NCBI RefSeq assembly: GCF_014695975.1
Contig: NZ_JACJPI010000058.1
Coordinates: 1-64,000 of the forward strand
Direction: 5' to 3'
Length of the DNA: 64,000 nt
Source: Leptolyngbya sp. FACHB-321
GTDB taxonomy: Bacteria > Cyanobacteriota > Cyanobacteriia > Leptolyngbyales > Leptolyngbyaceae
Below, one piece after another: positions 1 through 7,601 of this stretch. The notes beneath the pieces were generated by a model. That model saw nothing but the letters and a program-made list of their open reading frames with translations. It was not told where the DNA came from and did no database searches. Position numbers and translations under genes: made by a program. Within the stretch, counting starts at the first letter, position 1, and each line of letters starts with the position of its first letter.

Positions 1-53
1 GTCTCGACTGGTTCGCAAAACCTTGTCATTTTCAAAATCCGTAGAGAATCATA

Positions 54-458
54 TTGGTGCCCTTTGGTATTTCATCCATCACTACAACGCATCATTACTT
101 GTGTAGCACTACCCAAGCGGTGCGCTTAGAAACCGATCGCCCGCACGCGCTTAGACAGGCGATCGTTGCCTGTCGTAAAGGTGGCACCGTATCCCTTCCC
201 GGTGTATTTGGTGGTTTTGTAGACAAGATTCCCATGGGGGCTTTTATGAATAAAGCCTTGACCATGAAAACGGGACAGACTCACGTTCACAGGTATTTTA
301 CCCCGCTACTGGAGCACATTCAGAAGGGCGATATCGATCCTTCGTTTGTGATTACCCACAGATTACCGCTAGAGCAAGCCCCGGATGGTTACGAGATCTT
401 TAAGCACAAAAAGGATCACTGCATCAAGATCGTACTCAAGCCAGGTCAGAGTGCCTGA
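54..458 (+). pseudogene. C-terminal fragment of zinc-dependent alcohol/formaldehyde dehydrogenase
   Basis: From about residue 19 (base ~108) to the stop, the translation resembles the last third of FdhA-type medium-chain zinc alcohol dehydrogenases. It shows the Rossmann-half segment [18 protein letters not shown], then [20 protein letters not shown] and the terminal [13 protein letters not shown]. The catalytic zinc domain that should precede it is absent. An in-frame stop lies at 42-44, and bases 54-107 do not look like the family. The full protein is usually 380-390 aa, so only about 115 aa remain. It is most likely a 5'-truncated remnant. A closely similar tail occurs again at 2763-2825. 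Confidence 0.75.
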
Positions 459-480
459 AATCCCAGTGAGGCAAGCTTAG

Positions 481-520
481 AACTACCAATGATTCAGCCA
501 GTCCAGAGTCATTGGTAGTT
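481..520 (+). terminator. 12-bp perfect hairpin after the dehydrogenase remnant
   Basis: Bases 481-492 and 509-520 form a perfect 12-bp inverted repeat around a 16-nt loop, 22 bases after the stop of the dehydrogenase fragment. No T-run follows on the + strand, so it is a weak intrinsic terminator at best. It could equally be a mobile-element end. Confidence 0.4.
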
Positions 521-533
521 CAATCGCTCCTAT

Positions 534-612
534 CTGAGCAGGTTGGAGGATTGCTGGACTGCCTACCCAAAAGCGATCACCAGACTCTTGAGCCGCGTTG
601 GGGCCTTGGCAC
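534..612. repeat. Direct repeat copy A (79 bp)
   Basis: This 79-bp segment recurs at 4234-4312 in the same orientation. By eye, 67 of 79 positions match (about 85%), with the first 33 bases or so identical. The two copies sit exactly 3,700 bp apart and flank the accessory genes at 741-4066. The rest of the 459-740 spacer shows nothing else I can name apart from the hairpin at 481-520. Confidence 0.8.
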
Positions 613-740
613 TCGTTAAGGGCTTAGGAGATCGTCCTACAAAGATTACGCGCCCCTAGGGTGATTTATGTTTATAGCCTGACTACTTTAGCGACGGCTG
701 CGCCGCGAGGATCGGCTTCTGCAGGGGAGACACGACTCAC

Positions 741-1445
741 ATGATTCTACGCAAAGGGCCTAACCAACGCAACAACGCGGAAACACACGGTGCCGAGCGC
801 GGGCTCGGCCGCTTCGAGGGGTTCAGCGACGCAGTTTTCGCAATCGCGCTGACCCTGCTGATCGTCGAGATCAAGGTCCCCGGATCGCCCGAGGGCCCGC
901 AAGGCTACAGCGACCTGGCGAGCGCCATGGCCGAGCAGTGGCGCGAATATCTCGCGCTGATTCTCTGCTATGTCGTGATCGGCGCCTACTGGCTGCAGCA
1001 CCATTATTCGGGCCGCATTTACGCGAAGAGTGATCACTGGTTCGGCGCGATCAACCTCCTGTTCCTGCTGGCGATCGTCGTCATTCCTTATCCAATTCGC
1101 GTCTGGTGCTTCCACCTCGGCACGGGCTTCGAGCCCGTCGCGTCGCTGACCCTGGTTGCCGGTCTTGCCCTGACCGCCTGCACCTGGATGGCGAAGTGGT
1201 TCTACGGAATGCCGGGCCGCCGGGTGATGGACGAACGGCTCACGACCGATTTCCTCCGGCAGATGACGCGCCGCTATGGCATTGCGACGCTGATCCAGAT
1301 CGCCGCAGTTCCGATCGCGATCGTGGCACCGCGCGTCGGAGTGGTCATCGCGTTGCTGTGCGTCGCCTTCTTCCTGCTGCCACAGCCCAAGCCGCGCTAT
1401 AAGCCTGGAGAGCAGCCGAACGAGGCTGAGTACTTGAGCGAGTAG
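741..1445 (+). CDS. TMEM175-family (DUF1211) potassium channel-like membrane protein
   Basis: The 234-aa protein starts with a polar stretch, followed by the family signature GRFEGFSDAVFAIALTLL (FSD at residues 28-30) in the first membrane helix. About six hydrophobic segments follow. Bacterial TMEM175 proteins are about 200 aa with six helices and assemble as tetrameric, weakly potassium-selective leak channels, with the FSD-containing helix lining the pore. Base use is strikingly GC-rich, with G/C at most third codon positions, unlike the flanking cyanobacterial genes. This points to recent transfer, perhaps from a proteobacterium. It stands alone between the dehydrogenase remnant and the MRJP-like gene. 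Family assignment is solid; the channel role is inferred from relatives. Confidence 0.85.
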   Translation: MILRKGPNQRNNAETHGAERGLGRFEGFSDAVFAIALTLLIVEIKVPGSPEGPQGYSDLASAMAEQWREYLALILCYVVIGAYWLQHHYSGRIYAKSDHWFGAINLLFLLAIVVIPYPIRVWCFHLGTGFEPVASLTLVAGLALTACTWMAKWFYGMPGRRVMDERLTTDFLRQMTRRYGIATLIQIAAVPIAIVAPRVGVVIALLCVAFFLLPQPKPRYKPGEQPNEAEYLSE

Positions 1446-1628
1446 CTACTGCGCGAGGTTAATCGGCTTAGTCTAACTCAACCCTATCCTGGGCTGATAG
1501 GGCTGAAATTGGAACAGCAAGCTCACACAATCTAGCTGGCGGCAAGGGAGAAGCAAGCCAGGGTAAACGAGCGTGGAGCAGACGGAATCGAGATTCATAC
1601 AGCCAACGTTTAGAGGAAACATAGAAAA

Positions 1629-2741
1629 ATGGTTAGTCAGTTGCAGAAGTTACCCACCGATGAGTCGTTAGGCACACTGGAGACAGTTGCTCACTTTGAC
1701 GGCGCAATGCTAACCGGCGTGACAGTGTCACATCAGGGGCGCGTCTTCGTCAATTTTCCAAAGTGGGGTGATGAGGTCGCATTCACCGTGGCGGAAGTCC
1801 GGGAAGGCCGTTCTGTAGCTTACCCTGACGAGGCAATCAATCGTACCAACCCTAACGACCTCGCTGGGACGCTGGTGTCTGTGCAAAGTGTGGTTGTCGA
1901 TCCGGCCGATCGCCTATGGATTCTCGACACGGGCAGTCCGATGTTCCAGCCGACGCAGTATGGTGGACCAAAGCTCGTCTGTGTGGATTTGACGAGCGAT
2001 CGCGTGATCAAAACAATCCTCTTTCCCCAAGATGTCGCCCTGCCTACCAGCTATGTGAACGATGTCCGCTTCGACCTGCGGCGCGGTACCGAAGGCATGG
2101 CATTCATTACCGATTCGTCTGACCAAGGGGCAAACGGAATTATTGTAGTAGATTTGGCATCAGGCGAGAGCTGGCGCAAGCTGCACGATCATCCATCTAC
2201 AAAGGCTGAGGCGCTATCAAGTTTCCGCCCGATCGTCGAGGGTCGTCCGTTGTTAGAACGTCAGCCGGACGGGAAGACCAAGCCTATGCAAATGGGGTCA
2301 GACGGGATTGCCATTAGTGCAGACGGGTCACGCCTGTACTACTGCCCACTTGCTAGCCGACGGCTCTACAGTGTTGCCATTGATGCACTCGTGGATCGCT
2401 CGATTGACGAAAGTGCCGTTGCTGCAACCGTGATTGATGAAGGAGACAGGGGCGGTGCTTCCGATGGACTCGAAACAGACGCGGCAGGGTATATTTACTC
2501 GACGAACTACGAGCATAATGCGGTTCTGCGTCGCCGTTCTGATGGAGAGTGGGAAACGGTAGTACACGACCCCCGTCTTCTGTGGCCCGATACAATGTCC
2601 GTTGCGGCAGATGGATACCTCTACGTCACAGCAAATCAGTTGCATCGTCAGGCGAAATACCAAAAGGGAAAAGACCTGCGCCAAAAGCCGTATACGCTCT
2701 TTCGCGTTCGCATCGACGCTCAACCTGTTCTACTGCGGTGA
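1629..2741 (+). CDS. Yellow/major royal jelly protein family (L-dopachrome tautomerase-related) protein
   Basis: The 370-aa protein has the beta-propeller layout of the MRJP/yellow family, also loosely annotated SMP-30/gluconolactonase-like. Family-typical motifs are VTVSHQGRVFVNFPKWGDE near residue 35, DRLWILDTG near residue 95, SYVNDVRFD near residue 140 and FITDSSDQGANGIIVVDLASG near residue 160. A late segment contains GGASDGLETDAAGYIYSTN. There is no signal peptide, so it is probably cytoplasmic, unlike the secreted insect proteins. The substrate of bacterial members is not established. The start is the ATG at 1629. The next 60 bases hold a stranded dehydrogenase tail, suggesting this gene was placed beside or into an older locus. 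Confidence 0.8.
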   Translation: MVSQLQKLPTDESLGTLETVAHFDGAMLTGVTVSHQGRVFVNFPKWGDEVAFTVAEVREGRSVAYPDEAINRTNPNDLAGTLVSVQSVVVDPADRLWILDTGSPMFQPTQYGGPKLVCVDLTSDRVIKTILFPQDVALPTSYVNDVRFDLRRGTEGMAFITDSSDQGANGIIVVDLASGESWRKLHDHPSTKAEALSSFRPIVEGRPLLERQPDGKTKPMQMGSDGIAISADGSRLYYCPLASRRLYSVAIDALVDRSIDESAVAATVIDEGDRGGASDGLETDAAGYIYSTNYEHNAVLRRRSDGEWETVVHDPRLLWPDTMSVAADGYLYVTANQLHRQAKYQKGKDLRQKPYTLFRVRIDAQPVLLR

Positions 2742-2762
2742 GGCTCGAAAACGCGAGGGTTG

Positions 2763-2825
2763 CACAACAAGCACAAGAAGGACAACTGTATCAAAGTTGT
2801 GCTCAAGCCAGGTGAGGCTGCCTAA
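2763..2825 (+). pseudogene. Stranded 3' tail of a second alcohol dehydrogenase gene
   Basis: Read in the frame beginning at 2763, this stretch encodes HNKHKKDNCIKVVLKPGEAA followed by TAA. It is almost the same as the end of the fragment at 54-458 ([18 protein letters not shown]). It lies 21 bases after the stop of the MRJP-like gene and has no body upstream in frame. Codon-level differences are scattered, so it looks like the end of a diverged paralogue rather than a recent copy. Confidence 0.75.
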
Positions 2826-2878
2826 ACCCCACAAGAACATGAAAAAACCAAGTCTAGCCAACACTTTAGGAGGTAGAG

Positions 2879-3196
2879 ATGACAGAAGATCTCACGAATA
2901 AGAAAGTTGCCATTCTGGTTACAGATGGCTTTGAGCAAGTTGAAATGGCTCAACCCAAGCAAGCCCTTGAGTCAGCAGGTGCTCAAACCTACATCATTTC
3001 ACCTAAGAGCGATCGCGTTCAGGGCTGGAACCATTATGACAAAGGGGATTTTTTCCCGGTAGATGTCCCCCTCGATAAAGTAAATCCAGTTGATAGCAAC
3101 CTCGTGTCGAGCCGCAAGCCAGACGACATCCCAGCCTTCAACCGGGAAATGATCGAGCTGTTCAGCCATGCAGGGCAGGTAAGGCAGACGGTGTGA
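2879..3196 (+). pseudogene. PfpI/DJ-1-type protein with internal deletion of its catalytic core
   Basis: Residues 1-70 match the start of type-1 PfpI proteases/deglycases (KKVAILVTDGFEQVE, then ISPKSDRVQGWNH). From about residue 75 the translation jumps to the C-terminal motif SSRKPDDIPAFNREMIELF. The 85-95 residues that normally lie between, including the nucleophile elbow AxCHGP with its catalytic cysteine, are missing, although the frame is kept. The junction lies near base 3090-3100. Length is 105 aa against about 180-190. A good ribosome site (AGGAGG, 5 bases before the ATG) remains. The product cannot be an active PfpI enzyme. It sits between the dehydrogenase tail and the aldo/keto reductase. 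Confidence 0.8.
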
Positions 3197-3226
3197 AAAC
3201 TCGGAGCGTTAATCAGGAGGACAAGT

Positions 3227-4066
3227 ATGGAACAGCATCGATTTGGTTCCACGCAGCGCGAGGTGGCAGCGATCGGTCAAGGAACCTGGTACATCGACAA
3301 CGGTGACCGCGCCTCTGCGATCGCCGCTTTGCGCCAAGGACTCGATCTCGGTATGACCCACATCGACACGGCGGAGATGTACGGCAGCGCCGAGGAGGTG
3401 GTCGCAGAGGCGATCTCTGGACGACGCGATCGGGTTTTCCTGGTTTCCAAGGTTCTTCCTGGAAATGCTTCTCGGACAGGGACGATCGCAGCCTGCGAGA
3501 AATCGCTCGCTCGACTTCATACCGATCGGCTGGACTCTTATCTGTTGCACTGGCGCGGTCAACACCCACTGGAGGAGACGATCGCTGCCTTCGAGCAGCT
3601 TCAGCACGAGGGGAAGATTCTCTCCTGGGGTGTGAGCAACTTCGATGTGCCTGACCTTGAAGCAGTCCAGAAGATCGCTGGCAAGGGTTCTCTCGTCTGC
3701 AATCAAGTCCTTTACCATTTGAGCGAGCGGGCGATCGAACACGCTGTGATCCCCTGGTGTGAGAAGCATGGGGTCGCCGTAGTCGCATACAGCCCGTTTG
3801 GTCATGGGGATTTTCCCAGCTCGCGCACAACCGCAGGTCGCGTACTACAGGAAATCGCCGCCGCCCATAACGCCACCCCTCGCCAAGTCGCGCTCCGATT
3901 TCTAGTGCGGCACCCCTCGCTCTTCACAATCCCCAAGGCATCCAACCCCGAACACGCCGCCGAAAACGCGGGAGCTGGGGAACTCAATCTCACCCAAACC
4001 GAGATCGATCGAATCGACGCAGCCTTCCCGACCGGATCTCATCCCCGCGTGCTTCCCATGCTGTAA
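3227..4066 (+). CDS. Aldo/keto reductase
   Basis: A complete 279-aa aldo/keto reductase (NADPH-dependent carbonyl reduction on a TIM barrel). The catalytic tetrad is present: Asp47 and Tyr52 in HIDTAEMYG, Lys75 in LVSKVLPGN and His108 in SYLLHWRG. The C-terminal NADPH-binding segment (FTIPKASNPEHAAENAGA) is also intact. The ATG at 3227 follows AGGAGG by 7 bases. It starts 30 bases after the broken PfpI gene and may have shared a transcript with it in a detoxification locus. The substrate cannot be told; the nearest known group is the bacterial YeaE/DkgB-like reductases. Confidence 0.92.
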   Translation: MEQHRFGSTQREVAAIGQGTWYIDNGDRASAIAALRQGLDLGMTHIDTAEMYGSAEEVVAEAISGRRDRVFLVSKVLPGNASRTGTIAACEKSLARLHTDRLDSYLLHWRGQHPLEETIAAFEQLQHEGKILSWGVSNFDVPDLEAVQKIAGKGSLVCNQVLYHLSERAIEHAVIPWCEKHGVAVVAYSPFGHGDFPSSRTTAGRVLQEIAAAHNATPRQVALRFLVRHPSLFTIPKASNPEHAAENAGAGELNLTQTEIDRIDAAFPTGSHPRVLPML

Positions 4067-4125
4067 GCCTGAACTCCCGCAAGTCTCCTGTTAAGAGACG
4101 GTCTGACGGGGACGCTCAACAGTCT

Positions 4126-4234
4126 AGTTAAGAGTCAAAGAAGCAGGAACAAAGGTGCGAAGTCGGTGCTTCAGCCTGCCTCGTAACATCCGCATGAGTT
4201 TCCCCTTGATTTTTAATCAGGGGAGTACGTCAAC
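4126..4234 (+). mobile_element. Probable right-end remnant of an IS200/IS605-type element (omega-RNA-like)
   Basis: No transposase gene is present. This segment resembles the 3' end of cyanobacterial IS200/IS605 (tnpB) elements. It has an open frame reading KEAGTKVRSRCFSLPRNIRM, a short stem at 4159-4172, a CCCC(T)TGA/TCAGGGG hairpin at 4202-4223, and a terminal GTACGTCAAC. The end at 4234 coincides with the first base of direct repeat copy B, as expected where an element abuts its target. The identification rests on remembered similarity and on this boundary match. No left end or TnpB body was found. Confidence 0.4.
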
Positions 4235-4312
4235 TGAGCAGGTTGGAGGATTGCTGGACTGCCTACCAGAAATTGATCGCCAGATCATTGAGTCGCGCTG
4301 AGGCGTTGGCAC
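4234..4312. repeat. Direct repeat copy B (79 bp)
   Basis: Second copy of the 79-bp repeat at 534-612, same orientation, about 85% identical by eye. It begins exactly where the IS200/IS605-like end finishes and stops just before the leucine-rich-repeat remnant. Confidence 0.8.
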
Positions 4313-4319
4313 CTCAGAC

Positions 4320-4515
4320 GGCACCAGGCGATCGCTTCTGGCAGTTCCATCAATTGGTTACCAAAAAGATCAAGCTTTTGCAATTAAGTGAGAGAGGCGA
4401 TCGCTTCTGGTAGTTTCATTAAACCTAGCCCACTCAGATCAAGTTCTGTAGCTTCCTCCTGACGGGCTGCTTCAATTCGTCGTTCTGATTCTTGATAGGC
4501 TTCGTCTCGCGCCAT
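4320..4515 (-). pseudogene. Broken 5' end of a leucine-rich-repeat protein
   Basis: On the minus strand, an ATG at 4515 opens 43 codons reading MARDEAYQESERRIEAAR and then the repeats ELDLSGLGLMKLPEAIASLT. A TAA at 4386-4384 follows where relatives have a glutamine codon (CAA). The same frame then continues LQKLDLFGNQLMELPEAIA before similarity is lost near base 4325. This N-terminus and repeat type are typical of cyanobacterial leucine-rich-repeat and Roco proteins. The two repeats explain the near-duplicate DNA at 4326-4350 and 4395-4419, both containing GGCGATCGCTTCTGG. The rest of the gene is gone, cut off at the direct repeat and IS-like end. Confidence 0.75.
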
Positions 4516-4653
4516 GAAGCAGGTGAATGTAACCTACCAAAATCAGGTTAGAGATTGGAAGAGAGCCCAGAGGCTTGAATTAATTCATCTGAGATCATCA
4601 GACTCATAATAGGAGAGAGTAAAAAAGCTTACTTTGGGTATAGCGATCGCACC

Positions 4654-5142
4654 CTAACAATTCTCCCCAGGCTGTTCACAGGCTCCAATACTGACCCAAC
4701 TGCTAGAACCATCCTGCCAGATTTCTTTTTTCCAGATCGGTGCGTTGTGTTTCAACGTGTCGATCGCGTACTGGCACGCCTCAAACGCCTCCGCACGATG
4801 GGGGCAGCCGACTGCTACCAGCACGCTAATTTCACCAATTGCCAGCCGTCCTGTGCGGTGATGAATGACAACACGAGTTGCCTCCGACCAGCGCTTGTGG
4901 ATGTCGTTTGCAATTTGGCGAAAGATTTGCAGTGCCATCGGTTCATACGCCTGATATTCCAGCGCTACCACAGGTCTCCCATCTGTTTGATGGCGCACCG
5001 TACCGCTCATCACCACGATCGCTCCATTGGCATCATCCTCTGCCAGTGCATACACATCCGACAGTAGCAACGGTGCAAAGGTAATGACCAGGCTATCGTT
5101 GCTGGCTGTAGGAATGGAAACGGGAGACGGTCTGGTTTGCAT
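4654..5142 (-). CDS. moaE: Molybdopterin synthase catalytic subunit MoaE
   Basis: MoaE pairs with the small sulfur carrier MoaD to insert two sulfurs into cyclic pyranopterin monophosphate during molybdenum cofactor synthesis in the cytoplasm. Diagnostic segments are SGTVRHQTDG, the central HHRTGRLAIGEISVLVAVG, HRAEAFEACQYAIDTLK and the catalytic-lysine region KHNAPIWKKEIW. The open frame extends to 5223 (189 aa), but the ATG at 5142 gives 162 aa, closer to the usual 150-160, so I chose it. An ATG at 5187 is an alternative. moaD is not in the window. Confidence 0.93.
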   Translation of the reverse strand: MQTRPSPVSIPTASNDSLVITFAPLLLSDVYALAEDDANGAIVVMSGTVRHQTDGRPVVALEYQAYEPMALQIFRQIANDIHKRWSEATRVVIHHRTGRLAIGEISVLVAVGCPHRAEAFEACQYAIDTLKHNAPIWKKEIWQDGSSSWVSIGACEQPGENC

Positions 5143-5627
5143 AGGGGCAGTATGAATCACGGCTATATGCTCTTGCCTCAGCGACATTCCAGTATTGCAA
5201 GAGAATGGCGTTGGTAGCCTCAAGTGTAGCGCCTGGATGCGATCGTTTGAAGCGATCGTATGGGTCAGTCGTCCTAAGTCTCAGCAAAAGGCTGTTGCCG
5301 CTATCAGCAAGCTTTTGAGACCCAAATGTAAGCTTTTGCACCTCTCTTAGAGCAACTCAGAAAGTACTAGCTACAGATTTTCCTGATTGATCTCGCTTAA
5401 TCTTTCTTATAACGGGAAAGCCGTAGGCAGGGGAGCTTGCTTTGTAGTGTGTAAAAAGGGCATTGGTATTGACCCATCCAACTGCTGCCATCAAAGGCTA
5501 GAGAGGTTAAGGTGGTACCGACTGAATTAAGACGTTTGCTTATCTCATTACTGTTTTTCTGTTAACAAACGCTTGAGACGCAAGGGCTAACGATCGTTGT
5601 TGAGTATGGCAAGAAAAAATTGATCAG
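5143..5627. other. Intergenic region between moaE and the first DUF218 gene
   Basis: This 485-bp spacer lies between divergently transcribed genes. It must carry both promoters, but I see no convincing -10/-35 pair, operator or hairpin. The short motif AAGCTTTTG recurs near 5310 and 5330. No coding sequence is supported. Confidence 0.4.
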
Positions 5628-6455
5628 GTGACAGCAATGCTAGACCCAACACTCTGTGCGCAAAGATCACTGACAAATAGTTGGACAAGCCTTTCCTGGC
5701 AACTTTTTAGTTGGCTGACAACACCTGCACTAGTGATTCCGCCTTTAGTGCTCATTATTGTCTTGCCGTGGCTGTTTCGTCGCTTGCGCTGGCGACGACG
5801 CATTAGTGGGCTAGGCGCTGCGCTGTTAGTGGCTTATTTACTGGTGCTATCACCAATAATGCTCAAAATTGGCAGTCGGGCGCTAATTACATTCTTGCCG
5901 TCTGATGCTGGTCAACCTGCGGATGCGATCGTGATCCTAGGACGCGGCAAAGCAATGAGACCCCAACGAGTTGACGTTTCAGCGCAGCTTTGGGAGGCAC
6001 GTCGCGCACCGCTGCTGTTTGCGAGTGGCTGGGGCGATGCCCAGGAAATTGCCACAATGCTAGAGAAGAAAGGGATTCCTGCGGATGCGATCGATGGTGA
6101 ACCGTGCTCTCGCACTACTGAAGAAAACGCTCGCTTCACCGCTGCCATTTTGCAACCGAGAAATGTGCATCATATTTTATTGGTGACTGATCCACCTCAT
6201 ATGCTGCGATCGCTCCTGACGTTTCGCAGCCTCGGCTTTGATGTGACACCGTACACCAATCCGCTGCCCCAGGGTTTGAATGCTAGAACGAAAGCCTTTC
6301 TGGTCTTTCGAGAATATTTAGGCATCGTTGGCTATAGTTTGCAGGGGCGCTTTCTACCCCGCGAGCCATCTGCCGCTGATCTTAACCCAACCGCGATCGT
6401 CCCCCTGAAGGAGGCTTCACCGGATCAGCTTGTGGCTCCGGCAGTGGAAGGTTAA
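5628..6455 (+). CDS. YdcF/SanA-like DUF218 membrane protein, copy 1
   Basis: The 275-aa protein has two hydrophobic segments near the N-terminus (about residues 35-50 and 60-85). These are followed by a DUF218 domain: DAIVILGRGKAMRPQR, then LWEARRAPLLFASGWGDA, the conserved SRTTEENA, and LLVTDPPHMLRSLLTFRSLG. The family (ElyC, SanA, YdcF) is membrane anchored. Some members affect envelope integrity or undecaprenyl-phosphate use, but no reaction is agreed. A second, clearly related gene follows at 6821, making a tandem pair. The proline at TDPPHMLR replaces the serine of copy 2 (TDSPHMLR). Confidence 0.85.
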   Translation: MTAMLDPTLCAQRSLTNSWTSLSWQLFSWLTTPALVIPPLVLIIVLPWLFRRLRWRRRISGLGAALLVAYLLVLSPIMLKIGSRALITFLPSDAGQPADAIVILGRGKAMRPQRVDVSAQLWEARRAPLLFASGWGDAQEIATMLEKKGIPADAIDGEPCSRTTEENARFTAAILQPRNVHHILLVTDPPHMLRSLLTFRSLGFDVTPYTNPLPQGLNARTKAFLVFREYLGIVGYSLQGRFLPREPSAADLNPTAIVPLKEASPDQLVAPAVEG

Positions 6456-6820
6456 ACAGCTATTGCTCGCTTACCCAAACAACATTCTGTCCATTGTATA
6501 GACGCGATCGCGCCCAGTCATTTCGAAACCCGTTGTGTCCTTCTATCGCGCTAGGTCCTCAATCAGCGCGCCCCGCAGCAGCACTGAGCAAAGCCTCTAT
6601 TTGCCCCTCACAAAAAACTTATAGAGCAGCCAGTGAGGTTCATCAGGACTACAAACTATGTAAGTACAGGCAGCCTAAAATGAGCGCAGTGTTGTAACAA
6701 GCCCGTTACTAACACACTGCTTTGCTACCAATTCAGGAGTTAGACGTGATTCAGATCTTTGCTATCAGTAGCCAGATACTAAATTCTGATGCTTGCCCCC
6801 GGTTACGTAGCAAATGGGTC
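6456..6820. other. Spacer between the DUF218 paralogues
   Basis: These 365 bases hold no supported gene. An open frame at 6494-6697 has no family resemblance and atypical composition. It contains a HIP1 octamer near 6505. The upstream extension of copy 2 (6722-6820) lacks DUF218 character and is treated here as non-coding. Confidence 0.4.
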
Positions 6821-7600
6821 ATGCTTACCCAGCTAATCTCCAAGCGCTTGACGCAGCCGCTCTCTCTACCGACTCGTCTTGCTGTTTTGGGGCTGCTCCT
6901 TCTGGCTGTGTTGTGGTGCGTATGGCTCTTACGTCAGCCCTCTAAACGAGCACAACTCCGCCGCTGGAGCCAACGGTTCCGCTGGAATCGACGGCGTACT
7001 CAGATTGTTGTAGCGCTGACGTTAGCTTGCCTCATCCTTACCTCACCACCCGGGCTTGCCCTAGCGACACAGGCATTAACTAGCCAAATTCCGGCTGATT
7101 CAGGTGCAAAAGCAGACGCAATCGTGATTTTGGGCCGAGGTCATCGTTTCATGCGCGATCGCATAGATGCAACGATGTCGCTTTGGCAGGCACAACGGGC
7201 ACCGCACATTTTTGTCAGCGGGCGTGGCGATGCAGGGTTGCTGATACGCCAACTGCTAGAGAACGGTGTTCCCAAGGAGGCAATTAGCGGTGAGAACTGT
7301 TCGCTCACGACTGAAGAAAATGCCCAGTTCACAGCCGATTTACTCTTGCCTCAAAACGCTAAGCGCATCATTTTAGTCACAGACTCGCCTCATATGCTGC
7401 GATCGCAACTTACTTTTGAGAGTCTGGGATTTGAGGTTATTGCATACCCTAGTTCTGTGCCGTCTAATCTAGGCTACCGAGAGCGTTTAAACATTATTGC
7501 CAGGGAATATGGTGGCATTCTTAGTTACGTTCTCAAAGGTCGGTTTGGTGAGCGTGAAGTGGCTGTAAGCAGGCATGAACCGTTAGCCGCAAAGGGATAG
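6821..7600 (+). CDS. YdcF/SanA-like DUF218 membrane protein, copy 2
   Basis: Paralogue of the preceding gene with the same order of parts: two N-terminal hydrophobic segments, then DAIVILGRGHRFMRDR, LWQAQRAPHIFVSGRGDA, SLTTEENA and LVTDSPHMLRSQLTFESLG. The open frame begins at 6722, but the ATG at 6821 gives 259 aa and puts the first membrane helix near the N-terminus as in copy 1, so it is the better start. The C-terminus (EYGGILSYVLKGRFG) mirrors copy 1. It ends one base before the convergent recN. Tandem duplication followed by divergence is the simplest origin; functional differences cannot be read. Confidence 0.85.
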   Translation: MLTQLISKRLTQPLSLPTRLAVLGLLLLAVLWCVWLLRQPSKRAQLRRWSQRFRWNRRRTQIVVALTLACLILTSPPGLALATQALTSQIPADSGAKADAIVILGRGHRFMRDRIDATMSLWQAQRAPHIFVSGRGDAGLLIRQLLENGVPKEAISGENCSLTTEENAQFTADLLLPQNAKRIILVTDSPHMLRSQLTFESLGFEVIAYPSSVPSNLGYRERLNIIAREYGGILSYVLKGRFGEREVAVSRHEPLAAKG

Positions 7601-7601
7601 G

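Noticed and set aside
5093-5341. Minus-strand 82-aa open frame overlapping moaE
   Set aside because: Overlaps moaE in another frame with no independent support; the leucine-rich appearance does not hold up against LRR spacing.
6494-6697. 67-aa open frame between the DUF218 genes
   Set aside because: Compositionally random and unsupported.
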